A DNA stretch of 64,000 nt from Planctomycetota bacterium (GTDB lineage Bacteria > Planctomycetota > E44-bin39): NCBI GenBank assembly GCA_004376375.1, contig SOJX01000127.1:1-64000 (forward strand). Reading direction: 5' to 3'. The notes beneath the pieces are model-generated. The model was not told the origin of the DNA. It saw only the letters and a list, made by a program, of their open reading frames with translations, and ran no database searches. The number at the start of each line of letters is the position of its first letter. Position 1 is the first letter of the stretch. This document shows positions 29,369 to 37,591 of this stretch, in pieces. A program made the translations under genes and the position numbers.

Positions 29369-31657
29369 TTATCCGCCATTACCCGCGCCGCCTTCGACGG
29401 GCGGGAGGCCTTTTTTCCCCTTGACGTAAGCGCGGGCGGCCTCGATTATCATCCATATCTCCAGCACGAGCAGGATAATTGTCGTTATGGTCAGAATGAT
29501 GTACCTCACCTGCTCGTCGGAATCTATCTTCCGGATGAATTCGAGCAGCTTTATGATAAGCGCCCACGTGGTTATTACGATGAGGAACACCATGGGAACG
29601 AGGGCGTAGATACTGTTTACGCCACGCTTGATCAGATAGATCGTGATAACCAGCAGCACGAGGCCCGCGAGCATCTGGTTCGCCGCTCCGAAGACGGGCC
29701 AGAGAATCATTCCGCCCGACCCGCCGCCGATAAAGGCAAGTATCGCCGCGCTGCCGACCGCGATTATGGCCGCTGGATGTTTTCCGCCGATTACGGGAAC
29801 TTTCACAATGCCCGCAATCTCGCCGATTATGTAGCGCTGGATACGCATCGCTGAATCGAGCGTGGTCGCGGCGAAGCTGACGACGATAACGCTTATCATC
29901 GCGGCCGCGAGTGGGATAGGTATCCCGACCACGCCGGCGAACTTTGACGAGCCCCAGATGAACGCGCCCACTTTCGCCCCCAGGCCGTTTGCCGCAGTCC
30001 ACGACGCGTAATGTAATTTCCATTCCGCGAGGCTCGAGAAGCCGGCGGTGCATGCGATTATCACGACGGTCGCGAGCGCCCCCTCGAGAAGCATCGAGCC
30101 GTAACCGATGGAAAGCGCGTCCTTTTCGTTGTTTAGCTGTTTGACGGTCGTGCCGGACGACGCGAACGCGTGGAACCCGCTGATCGCGCCGCAGGCGACA
30201 ATGACGAACATGAACGGAATCCAGTTCGGCGCACCTGCGGCATTTTCGATATTCACCGCCGGCGCAACGATAGCCGGGGCGCTTATGACAAGCCCAATAA
30301 CGATAATCGCAAGGCCCAGATAAAGCTCGTGCGAGTTGATGTAGTCCCGCGGCTGGAGCAGCACCTGAACAGGAAGGATCGAGGCAATGTAAACGTAAAT
30401 AAAGAGAATGATAATCCAGACGGTCAACGAATTCAGCCAGCTAACGCCGAAAAGTTTCAGGAAATGGATGTTGCTGTAGAAGAACGCGCGGTAGACGGGT
30501 TTCTCGATACCCATTATGTCCCACTGGAGCTCGGTCACGGCCGAGGCCATGGCAATTCCGCGTTTTTTCTTCTTGTCAACCTGGAGCTTGATTCCTTTAC
30601 CCGGTTTGAACCTATACGTCTCGTCCCCCTTCTTTATTTCGATCCATTTACGAACGTTGTTCTTGAAGGACTCCGCAACAATTTCGCCGCCAACAATGTT
30701 GTTGTCTGTATCCCTGAATGACTTCGCAGTAATTTCGCGGCTGATAACTCTATTGTCAATGTTTTTGAAAGACTCCGCAACAATTTCATCGCCTTCAACT
30801 GTATTGTCTATTGTTACGCTTGCCTGAAGCGAGAGACCTTTTCCGGTGGCATAGCGCGGTGCAAGCTCGTCGAATACGCCATAGATGCGCTCAGCGGCAA
30901 ACCCGCCTTTAACAGCCAGTTCCTTGTTCACCTCCTCTGCCGACTTGCCGTCCTTGAGGTCGGCAATCGCCTTTTCGACCTGCGCTCGCTCCGGGTGCGA
31001 AATCTCCACACCGCTTATGGTATCGAAGGAGATCGGCAGGCGCGTACCGATGAAGATTGTGACGTACATCAGGGCGAGGGCGATAATCGCGATGACGTGG
31101 AAGTTCACTTTTCTCTTGTGCACCATGTATGCGAACCATACGGCGATGGGCAGCTCCACCCATATCGGAAACACGCATGCGGGATACATCCGGAAAAGTA
31201 CGGAGATGAGAAACGCAAAGACCGCGGCGACTACCCAGATGAGCACGAACACCACGAATACAAAGAGCGTGCGCACGCGGGCGCCGACGATGTCCGCGCT
31301 CGCGTCGGCGATGGACTTTCCGCGGGCGCGGGCGGATATTACCAGCGCGCCGAAGTCGTGGATCCCGCCCATGAAGATGGGACCGAGGAAGATCCATATA
31401 AACGCGGGCAACCATCCCCATATCACCCCGATAGCCGGGCCCACGATAGGCCCCGCGCCGGCAATGGTGGTAAAGTGGTGCCCGAAAAGGATACTCCTGT
31501 TCGTCGGCACGTAGTCCACACCGTCTTCAAGCTGGTGCGACGGTACGTCGGTAGTGTCGCGGAGGCCGAATATTTTGCGGCTCAAAAACCTGCCGTAGAA
31601 ACGGTAAGCCAGGATGTAGCCGAGAAACGCGATAGCGGCAAGTATTATCGAGTTCAT
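29369..31657 (-). CDS. cstA: Carbon starvation protein CstA (pyruvate/peptide transporter)
   Basis: 762 residues with many TM helices. Family hallmarks near the N-terminus are DGVDYVPTNRSILFGHHF (45-62), IAGAGPIVGPAIG and GGIHDFGALVISARARGKS; the C-terminal half has GFHAFASSGTTVKQL. CstA imports pyruvate or small peptides through the inner membrane and is usually induced on carbon starvation. The protein carries an insert of about 170 residues (211-380) between TM segments, with three copies of a 17-residue repeat of the form EIVAESFKNxDNxxxxx (291-333). A coiled segment and a lysine-rich stretch flank the repeats. Such an insert is not in the typical family core. Single-gene unit, divergent from the sigma-factor gene. 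Confidence 0.93.
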   Translation of the reverse strand: MNSIILAAIAFLGYILAYRFYGRFLSRKIFGLRDTTDVPSHQLEDGVDYVPTNRSILFGHHFTTIAGAGPIVGPAIGVIWGWLPAFIWIFLGPIFMGGIHDFGALVISARARGKSIADASADIVGARVRTLFVFVVFVLIWVVAAVFAFLISVLFRMYPACVFPIWVELPIAVWFAYMVHKRKVNFHVIAIIALALMYVTIFIGTRLPISFDTISGVEISHPERAQVEKAIADLKDGKSAEEVNKELAVKGGFAAERIYGVFDELAPRYATGKGLSLQASVTIDNTVEGDEIVAESFKNIDNRVISREITAKSFRDTDNNIVGGEIVAESFKNNVRKWIEIKKGDETYRFKPGKGIKLQVDKKKKRGIAMASAVTELQWDIMGIEKPVYRAFFYSNIHFLKLFGVSWLNSLTVWIIILFIYVYIASILPVQVLLQPRDYINSHELYLGLAIIVIGLVISAPAIVAPAVNIENAAGAPNWIPFMFVIVACGAISGFHAFASSGTTVKQLNNEKDALSIGYGSMLLEGALATVVIIACTAGFSSLAEWKLHYASWTAANGLGAKVGAFIWGSSKFAGVVGIPIPLAAAMISVIVVSFAATTLDSAMRIQRYIIGEIAGIVKVPVIGGKHPAAIIAVGSAAILAFIGGGSGGMILWPVFGAANQMLAGLVLLVITIYLIKRGVNSIYALVPMVFLIVITTWALIIKLLEFIRKIDSDEQVRYIILTITTIILLVLEIWMIIEAARAYVKGKKGLPPVEGGAGNGG
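30658..30787 (-). repeat. 51-bp tandem coding repeats inside cstA
   Basis: About two and a half copies of a 51-bp unit encode the 17-residue repeat (EIVAESFKN, EITAKSFRD, EIVAESFKN). The first and third copies are nearly identical in DNA, which suggests recent expansion. Confidence 0.75.
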
Positions 31658-31723
31658 GTGGGCCGTCCTCCATGAATTTAACGATTATTGAAATACCGCA
31701 ATACGGGTCGAATTGCAAGAAAA

Positions 31724-31846
31724 AATAGTTACCGGTTTCTCCCGCGCGAGGAAGTGGCTGGGTATGTGCAGGATAAGTATGAAATCGAGGACGAAATCCG
31801 GAAACTTTGGCGTATTCTTTGTAATCGAAAACACTTACAGCCGCCA
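31724..31846 (+). pseudogene. Decayed C-terminal fragment of an ECF-like sigma factor
   Basis: One frame reads YRFLPREEVAGYV, then EIEDEIRKLWRIL, then a short tail and a stop. The intact sigma factor downstream ends YRYLLRQEVAACV, EIEDEIRDLWHIL. The match covers about 30 residues with no start codon or upstream domain, so this is the tail of a lost paralog. It lies in the gap between cstA and the intact gene. Confidence 0.65.
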
Positions 31847-31903
31847 TGAAATCTGAGATTTATTGTCGGAGTATTCCTTTTTTTCAGTATATAGAAGTAG
31901 CAC

Positions 31904-31933
31904 TTGAACCTTTAACCATCAATGCGATATAAT
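31904..31933 (+). promoter_or_regulatory. Sigma-70-type promoter for the ECF-like sigma factor gene
   Basis: TTGAAC (31904-31909), an 18-bp spacer and a perfect TATAAT (31928-31933) lie about 30 bases before the GTG start at 31969. The rest of the 311-base gap 31658-31968 contains the sigma-tail remnant. Confidence 0.5.
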
Positions 31934-31968
31934 CTTGAGGTGAATAAAAGTGCGAATGTTTCGAACCT

Positions 31969-32730
31969 GTGAAAAAGGAAATCGATTTGTCGAGTGATAC
32001 GGAAATCGGCGGCCATAATCATGCGTTCATGAACACGCCATGGACGGATATCCTGAGCATGAAAATGCTCTCGCAGGACGACCGCCGGGGGAAACTGGAC
32101 TCCCTCTTCCGAAAGTACTGGCGCCCGGTCTATTTCTTCATCCGCCGCAAAGGGAAGGGCAACGAGGAAGCCAAGGACCTCGCCCAGGCTTTCTTCGCGA
32201 AAATGATCGACGTCGATATTGTAAACAGGGCTAATCCCGACAAGGGCAGGTTCAGGAATTATCTCCTCGCTTCGGTCACGAGGTTTATTGCTTCGCCCGA
32301 GGGGAGGAAAACCGAGGGTAAACTCTCGTACCCGAAAGGCACGGCTTTTATACATCAGATGTCATCGGAAGACATGCCCGACATCGAGCCTTCGCACGAC
32401 GCCACGCCCGAAAAGGAATTCAACCGCCAGTGGGCGATCTCCCTCCTTAATAATATCCTCACGAAGCTCAGGGAAATGTGCGAGTCCGCAAACTCTCCCG
32501 ACAGCTTCACCGTTTTCGAAAAACGCCTGCTCACCGGCACGTCGCCCTACGGCGCAAACATGAGAATCGCGGACGAGATGGGAATCAAGGTAAGTGAGGT
32601 TGAAGCCCATTATAAAAAAGCGCTTCGCTGGTACCGCTACCTGCTCAGGCAGGAAGTGGCCGCGTGCGTGGAAAAACCGTCCGAAATCGAGGACGAGATC
32701 CGAGACCTCTGGCATATCCTCGCCCAGTAA
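31969..32730 (+). CDS. ECF-like RNA polymerase sigma factor (planctomycete type)
   Basis: 253 residues from a GTG at 31969; an internal ATG at 32029 (MNTPWTDILSMK) is a possible alternative start. Region 2 is evident in LFRKYWRPVYFFIRRKG, EEAKDLAQAFFAKM and DKGRFRNYLLASVTRF, a pattern common in ECF-like sigma factors of planctomycetes and relatives. Region 4 is more divergent: the DEMGIKVSEVEAHYKKALR helix-turn-helix would read the -35 element. No adjacent anti-sigma factor with a zinc motif is seen. The following genes encode a secreted repeat protein, a transmembrane kinase and a membrane coiled-coil protein on the same strand. Such sigma factors often work with Ser/Thr kinases, so it may belong to the same signalling circuit. 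Confidence 0.85.
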   Translation: MKKEIDLSSDTEIGGHNHAFMNTPWTDILSMKMLSQDDRRGKLDSLFRKYWRPVYFFIRRKGKGNEEAKDLAQAFFAKMIDVDIVNRANPDKGRFRNYLLASVTRFIASPEGRKTEGKLSYPKGTAFIHQMSSEDMPDIEPSHDATPEKEFNRQWAISLLNNILTKLREMCESANSPDSFTVFEKRLLTGTSPYGANMRIADEMGIKVSEVEAHYKKALRWYRYLLRQEVAACVEKPSEIEDEIRDLWHILAQ

Positions 32731-32867
32731 GAAGAGTTAGAGCCTTCAAATAATCCGGGGAAAAACCGGGTTTTCTTGGCAAAATTCGCCGTTTTCATGT
32801 TAAATAGAATAGAAGATACTATACGTCGAACAGTAATCTGAAGACACATTAACGGAGGAATTACGCT

Positions 32868-34172
32868 ATGAAGAAAACCATGTTAAGGCTAATCGTTATT
32901 GCCCTGGCCGTCATGCTGACCGTACCGGCACTGGCGCAGGACAGGGAAGACGGCGACAAAGGAGATCGTGAAAAGAGCGGCATCGATATTGATGTGATCA
33001 TAAAAGCCTTCAAGGAAGCCGGGATGACCGACGAGCAGATCAGACCGGCCCTGGGCGGTATGCGCAGGGTCATAGTTGAACTGAAGGAATGGGATAAGGA
33101 AGACGGCGACTTCAAGCTGAGCGAAGAGCTTCAGAAATACTTCGAAGATGAAGTCGGCCTTACCGAGGAACAGATCAAGCTCGTAATCGGATGCGCCCGC
33201 CGCCTCGCCTGGAGCCGGGAAGACTCGGACCGCAGGCGCGGTGAGAAAACCGACAGGGCAAAGAAGACAGACCCTCTTGACTGGCTCCCGAAGGCTCTCA
33301 AAGAGAGAGGCGAACTCACCGACGAGCAGCTCAGACCGGCCATGCTCGGACTGCGCAGGGTCATGGGCGAACTGGGGAAATGGAACGAGGAAGACGGCGA
33401 CTTCGAGTTGAGCGAAGAGCTCAGAAAGTACTTTGAAGATGAAGTCGGCCTCAACGAAGAACAGATCGAACTGGTGATCAATTGCGCACGCCGCGCCCTC
33501 CTCAGCCTTAAGGATACGGACCGCAAGCGCGACGACAAAGCTGAGCAGCCTTCGAGCGACTGGGTCCCGAAGGTACTCAAAGAGAGGGGCGAACTCACGG
33601 ACGAGCAGCTCAGAGCGACCATGGGCGGACTGCGCAGAGTTATGCACGAGCTGAAGGAATGGAATAAGGAAGACGGCGACTTCGAGTTGAGCGAAGGGCT
33701 CAGAAAATACTTCGAAGATGAAGTAGGTCTCACCGAGGAGCAGATCAAGCTTGTGATCGGATGCGCGAGCCGCCTCGCCTACAGCCGCGAGAATGTCTCG
33801 GACCGCAAGCGCGGCGAGAAAACCGACAAAGCAGGTGAGAAGAAGCCTGAAAGGACGCGCGAAGTAGATATGGCCGACATCTTCAAGAGACTGGGCGTCG
33901 ATGACGTGGCGTTTGCAGAATTGCAAAAAGCCCTCAAGGACGCCGAACTTTCTGACGAGCAGATTGAAAAGGCCCTGGGTGGCATACTCAGAATCGCTTA
34001 TGGAGTGAAGGCAGCGGGCGATGACGAATATGAGCTGGACGAACGAATGAAGAAATACCTCGAAGACGAGGTCGGCCTTACTGACGAGCAGATCGAAGAG
34101 GTCGTGAAACTCGCGAAGCGGATCGCCGAAGGCCTGCCCGAGCGTGGGAATGAAAGAGGCCGCGGGCGATAG
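32868..34172 (+). CDS. Secreted protein of four ~75-residue DEQI repeats (no known family)
   Basis: 434 residues with a clear signal peptide (MKKTMLRLIVIALAVMLTVPALA) and a good ribosome site (GGAGG). The mature protein is four copies of a helical unit at about 42-116, 138-213, 231-306 and 353-420. Each has LTDEQIRPALGGLRRV, ELKEWNKEDGDFELSEEL, KYFEDEVGLTEEQIKL and CARRLAYS elements. Charged Lys/Arg/Asp linkers join the copies. The fourth copy is the most divergent. EDGDF resembles an EF-hand loop, but positions 1 and 3 are not acidic, so calcium binding is doubtful. The same unit ends the kinase encoded next, on its predicted extracytoplasmic side. I recognise no named family. A role as ligand, competitor or partner of that kinase is inference. 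Confidence 0.8.
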   Translation: MKKTMLRLIVIALAVMLTVPALAQDREDGDKGDREKSGIDIDVIIKAFKEAGMTDEQIRPALGGMRRVIVELKEWDKEDGDFKLSEELQKYFEDEVGLTEEQIKLVIGCARRLAWSREDSDRRRGEKTDRAKKTDPLDWLPKALKERGELTDEQLRPAMLGLRRVMGELGKWNEEDGDFELSEELRKYFEDEVGLNEEQIELVINCARRALLSLKDTDRKRDDKAEQPSSDWVPKVLKERGELTDEQLRATMGGLRRVMHELKEWNKEDGDFELSEGLRKYFEDEVGLTEEQIKLVIGCASRLAYSRENVSDRKRGEKTDKAGEKKPERTREVDMADIFKRLGVDDVAFAELQKALKDAELSDEQIEKALGGILRIAYGVKAAGDDEYELDERMKKYLEDEVGLTDEQIEEVVKLAKRIAEGLPERGNERGRGR

Positions 34173-34199
34173 TCCGGCGATTCGTTCAGGAAATATCAG

Positions 34200-34227
34200 G
34201 CCGCATCCGGCTTCGTCCGGATGCGGC
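34200..34227 (+). terminator. Strong hairpin between the repeat-protein and kinase genes
   Basis: An 11-bp perfect stem, GCCGCATCCGG with CCGGATGCGGC, closes a 6-base loop (CTTCGT). There is no T-run after it, so it may attenuate or protect the mRNA 3' end rather than terminate fully. The kinase ATG follows eight bases later. Confidence 0.55.
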
Positions 34228-34234
34228 AATCGTT

Positions 34235-36322
34235 ATGCAGAGACGGGACATGAGTAAAGAGTTCAATCTATCCGATTCCAGCGATGAAATCCTCACCAGG
34301 ATGCTGGCCGTAGGCGTCGACGCCACGGACCCGGATGACGAGACCTCGGTCGAGATGTTCATGAAATCGGCCCTTGTCGACAAAGGATACATAACCCGGC
34401 ATCAGCTTATCGAGGTCATGGACGAAAAAGCGTTTGCCGGTCAGGCGAAACCCTTTACCGCGATTCTCGACGAGAAAGGCCTTGTCACCGACAAACAGTT
34501 CGGCGAGCTGCTCAGGTTCTTTATCGAGGCTTCCGTCGATAAGGAAGAGACGAGGGACAATCTTTTCAGGAAGATCGACACATTCGAAAGCGGAGCCGGC
34601 AGCAGTGGCGCAAAGCACGCCGACATCTGGAAGTCGCTGGAAAAACACGAAAAGGAGATTGGCCGGCTGTCTTTCGAGACGCTCGAGTGCCTGCTGGCCG
34701 GGCAGGATATTACCGAGATTATGGACGCCGGCGCGAGTCCGGCACAAACCGCAGCGCTCAAAGACCTGGACCGCCATTTCATTGGAAAGAAAATCGGTTC
34801 CTGCGAGATTATCGAGAAAATCGGCTCCGGCGGGATGGGCGTTATTTACAGGGCGAGGCACACCCGGCTGAATAAGACCGTCGCGGTAAAAATACTGTCG
34901 CCCTCTCTCATGAAGGAGAGCCATAAAAAGAGGTTTCTCAGGGAAGCCCGCGCGGCCGCGAGTATAGAGCATCCAAATGTCGTTATGGTATACGACGTTG
35001 GGGAGGAAAAAGGCTATTCTTACATCGTCATGCAGCTCGTCGACGGCAAATCCGTGAAAAAGATTCTCGAGGAAAAAGGGAAACTCGAACCGGCGCAGGC
35101 CCTGCTTATTCTCCAGAGCGCCGCGAAGGGGCTCGGAGCCGCGCATGAAAAGAATATTATTCACCGCGACCTCAAGCCCGACAACATTATGATAACCGCA
35201 ACGGGTGAAGTAAAAGTCACGGACTTCGGGCTCGCGAAAGGCGTTTCCGATATCGCCGTCGGCAACGGCGAGGGCAAGGATGAAAAAGACAGCATAGATG
35301 TTACTTCCGCTGGCGCTGTAGTTGGAACGCCTGTATACATGTCTCCCGAGCAGTTCCGCTCGGAGAAACTCGATATCCGGAGCGATATCTATTCCCTCGG
35401 CGCGACATTCTATCATATGCTCTCGGGAGCGCCTCCATTTGCGGGGCGCACGCCATCCGATCTGAAAAAAATGCATGAAAAGGTTCCGCCCGCGCCGCTT
35501 GATTCTATTGTCGAAAACATTCCTCCGGAAACTGCCAGAATAGTTTCAAGGATGCTGGAAAAGGACCCTCGGGCACGATACGAAAACACCGCCGAGCTTA
35601 TCACGGACCTGAACAGGGCTTTCCTTTCGCTGGCTGAAAAGGAAGCTATTTCAAGACACACGCTCGTGCCCGAAACCGTCGCCGAAAAAGAAAGACCGTC
35701 CCGCAAATGGCTGGTCGCAGCCGTCACCGCAGCGGTCCTGATGATCGGCGTTGCCCTCTTCAGCAGCATTTATGCGGTTATGAAATCAAACAACCACGAG
35801 CCTGCGAAAGAGAAAGAAAACAAAGAAGAAATCGTTAAGCAGGTAATTAAAGAGCTTATGGCAAAGCGCTCTGAAGGTCGAAACAGGACCAGGGTTTCGA
35901 ATCGCGATATTGGTGCCAGGGCGAATAAGCCGAGCCGTGAAGATATGGCGCTGATAAAGAAAATGATCTGGGCCGAAGTCGGTCCAGGTAAGATGACCGA
36001 AGAGCAGGCCGAAGAGCGCTGGCAAGGTTACCTGAAGAGTATTAGCGCTCCCAAGGCGAACGAAGGCACTCGGGAGGATTGGCTTCCGGGGGTGCTCAAA
36101 GAGAGAGGGAAGCTCACGGACGAGCAGATTGAAAAGGCCAGGGGTGGCGTGCGCAGGATCATCGCCGAAATAGAAGCAGAGGGCGAAGCTTTTGAGCTTA
36201 ACCCGGAACTCAGGAAATACTTCGAGAAAGAGGTCGGTCTTACGGACGAGCAGATTAAACTGCTGGTGGGGATTGCGAGCCGTCTCCTCTACAGCCAGAA
36301 GAATCCGAGGAGGGATAAATGA
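34235..36322 (+). CDS. Transmembrane Ser/Thr kinase with extracytoplasmic DEQI repeat
   Basis: 695 residues; the ATG at 34235 or an in-frame ATG at 34250. Residues 40-100 resemble the GspE/MshE-type N-terminal helices seen in the other two kinases (LVDKGYITRHQLIEV, LDEKGLVTDKQFGEL). The kinase domain spans about 185-460: GSGGMG at 197-202, Lys219, HRDLKPDN at 310-317, DFG at 330-332, MSPEQ at 369-373. One TM helix lies at 491-515. Outside, a charged linker and an EF/DEQ-like helix pair lead to one full DEQI repeat (614-686) with WLPGVLKERGKLTDEQIEKA and KYFEKEVGLTDEQIKLL. This repeat matches the upstream secreted protein. It overlaps the next gene by ATGA. Likely an envelope sensor kinase. 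Confidence 0.9.
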   Translation: MQRRDMSKEFNLSDSSDEILTRMLAVGVDATDPDDETSVEMFMKSALVDKGYITRHQLIEVMDEKAFAGQAKPFTAILDEKGLVTDKQFGELLRFFIEASVDKEETRDNLFRKIDTFESGAGSSGAKHADIWKSLEKHEKEIGRLSFETLECLLAGQDITEIMDAGASPAQTAALKDLDRHFIGKKIGSCEIIEKIGSGGMGVIYRARHTRLNKTVAVKILSPSLMKESHKKRFLREARAAASIEHPNVVMVYDVGEEKGYSYIVMQLVDGKSVKKILEEKGKLEPAQALLILQSAAKGLGAAHEKNIIHRDLKPDNIMITATGEVKVTDFGLAKGVSDIAVGNGEGKDEKDSIDVTSAGAVVGTPVYMSPEQFRSEKLDIRSDIYSLGATFYHMLSGAPPFAGRTPSDLKKMHEKVPPAPLDSIVENIPPETARIVSRMLEKDPRARYENTAELITDLNRAFLSLAEKEAISRHTLVPETVAEKERPSRKWLVAAVTAAVLMIGVALFSSIYAVMKSNNHEPAKEKENKEEIVKQVIKELMAKRSEGRNRTRVSNRDIGARANKPSREDMALIKKMIWAEVGPGKMTEEQAEERWQGYLKSISAPKANEGTREDWLPGVLKERGKLTDEQIEKARGGVRRIIAEIEAEGEAFELNPELRKYFEKEVGLTDEQIKLLVGIASRLLYSQKNPRRDK

Positions 36323-37092
36323 AGCCTGTACATTTCATAATCGTTTTCATAATGATCGTCGCGGTGGTCGCGGTCGCAATTGTAATCGTAATGCCGGAGA
36401 TGGGAAAGAAAGATGCAAACAGCTCCGAGGCTGAAATAAACAGGCTCAAAAGCGAGCTGAAGGATCACGAGCAGAAAATCGCGACTCTCGAGGGAAGGCT
36501 TGAAGACCTGGAGTCCCGCCGGATGTCGACCAGTACCACGATAGAGAAACTTGGCTCACAAGTTCGGGGAATCGAGAAAAAACTCGGGTCGGACTTGGCG
36601 GCGATTAATGCGGCAGAGAACGGGGACGGGCTGGAAGCTGCCGCCCTTGCAGGCAGGGACGGCATGCCGGCATCCAGGGCGGCTGAAACGGAACTTTTCG
36701 CGAGGCTCAAAGAGGAGATAAAGCAGGACCTGAAAGCGGACGAGCGTGCAAAACATATGGAGCGGAAGAAAAAGGAGGCCGAGGGGAGAAAGAACTGGAT
36801 GACCGGTAATAATGAGAAAAAGCTGAAAAACTTCGGCAGGATTGCACAGCGCCTCGAACTCAGCGCAACACAGGAAGAGGACATCAAGCTGATCTATATA
36901 AAGCATTTCGAGAAAATCATGATTATAATGGAAAGGGGCTGGAAAAAGCAGGAAGAGGGAGAAACAGATGAGGTCGCCTGGAAGGATGTCAGGAAGGATA
37001 TAGGGGAGGTATACGAGGAGACCGGAAATCTGTTAGAGGAAATTGTCACCAAAGATCAGGCCAAGAAGATTGAAGGATATTTCAAAAGATAA
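36319..37092 (+). CDS. Membrane-anchored periplasmic coiled-coil protein
   Basis: 257 residues, translationally coupled to the kinase by an ATGA overlap. An N-terminal TM helix (HFIIVFIMIVAVVAVAIVIV, residues 5-24) anchors it. Residues 35-95 form a heptad-rich coiled coil (EINRLKSELKDHEQKI). The C-terminal half (120-257) is helical and highly charged, ending in ITKDQAKKIEGYFKR-like sequence (VTKDQAKKIEGYF). Its pattern of a helix ending in Lys/Glu before a YF recalls LTXXQ-like periplasmic stress proteins, but no motif is secure. No family is recognised. Tight coupling suggests that it works with the kinase, for example as an adaptor or oligomerising partner in the envelope. Confidence 0.75.
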   Translation: MKPVHFIIVFIMIVAVVAVAIVIVMPEMGKKDANSSEAEINRLKSELKDHEQKIATLEGRLEDLESRRMSTSTTIEKLGSQVRGIEKKLGSDLAAINAAENGDGLEAAALAGRDGMPASRAAETELFARLKEEIKQDLKADERAKHMERKKKEAEGRKNWMTGNNEKKLKNFGRIAQRLELSATQEEDIKLIYIKHFEKIMIIMERGWKKQEEGETDEVAWKDVRKDIGEVYEETGNLLEEIVTKDQAKKIEGYFKR

Positions 37093-37234
37093 ACCGCCAG
37101 CTTCGTATCTTTGTTCAATAATGGAGCGTTACTGCATTAAAGAAGGTGCATGATTTGATTTAAGCAGTTTGCCGAGAATTGGTGCTCCCCGGGTGGACCT
37201 AAACTACCTTCCAGCCTTTTGCGTGCGCTCTGGG

Positions 37235-37322
37235 GCGGTTTTTTCCTGAAACCGCACCCGGGGGTATACCCCATGCCCCCCGGCAGGGAAAAAGGGCGGG
37301 GCCTTTAGGAGTCCCAGCCCCG
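37235..37322. other. Cluster of three GC-rich hairpins, possible structured RNA
   Basis: Hairpin 1: GCGGTTT (37235-37241) with AAACCGC (37249-37255). Hairpin 2: CCGGGGG (37258-37264) with CCCCCGG (37277-37283), also containing the palindrome GGGGTATACCCC (37261-37272). Hairpin 3: CGGGGC (37297-37302) with GCCCCG (37317-37322). It matches no riboswitch or RNA that I recognise, and the transcribed strand is unknown. Confidence 0.4.
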
Positions 37323-37534
37323 GAGATACGCCCGGTGTTTCAGATGACTTCGGGTACCGTTAAAGCCAAGCTTCATCGCGGACCTCACGGCCAAATACGG
37401 GGTCAAGAAATCGTATGTTATTTACTTCAGCCTTTGATAAAGAATCTTTTGCATGATTGTAAATAAACGCGCTATAACTTCGGGTGAAAATCCTTAACAG
37501 AAACTTGACAAATTCGCTTAGATCTTTTCGATAT

Positions 37535-37591
37535 GGGGCTATTGAAAAAGTCTCTTTCACAAAGGGAAAGAGATAAAATTTTTGCAGCCCC
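37535..37591. repeat. 57-base near-perfect inverted repeat
   Basis: GGGGCT (37535-37540) pairs with AGCCCC (37586-37591), AAAAA (37545-37549) with TTTTT (37579-37583), and TCTCTTTC (37551-37558) with GAAAGAGA (37566-37573). This could be a small palindromic mobile repeat or paired ends of a lost insertion sequence; no transposase is nearby. Confidence 0.55.

Noticed and set aside
31939-31971. 10-codon GTG leader ORF overlapping the sigma-factor start
   Set aside because: It would begin at the predicted transcription start itself, with no room for a ribosome site.
33060-34060. EF-hand calcium-binding loops in the DEQI repeats (EDGDF)
   Set aside because: With the conserved Gly at loop position 6, positions 1 and 3 are Trp and Lys rather than acidic, so the canonical ligands are missing.
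32889-34229. 446-codon antisense frame opposite the DEQI repeat protein
   Set aside because: Mirrors the repeats of the sense gene; no ribosome site or independent domains.
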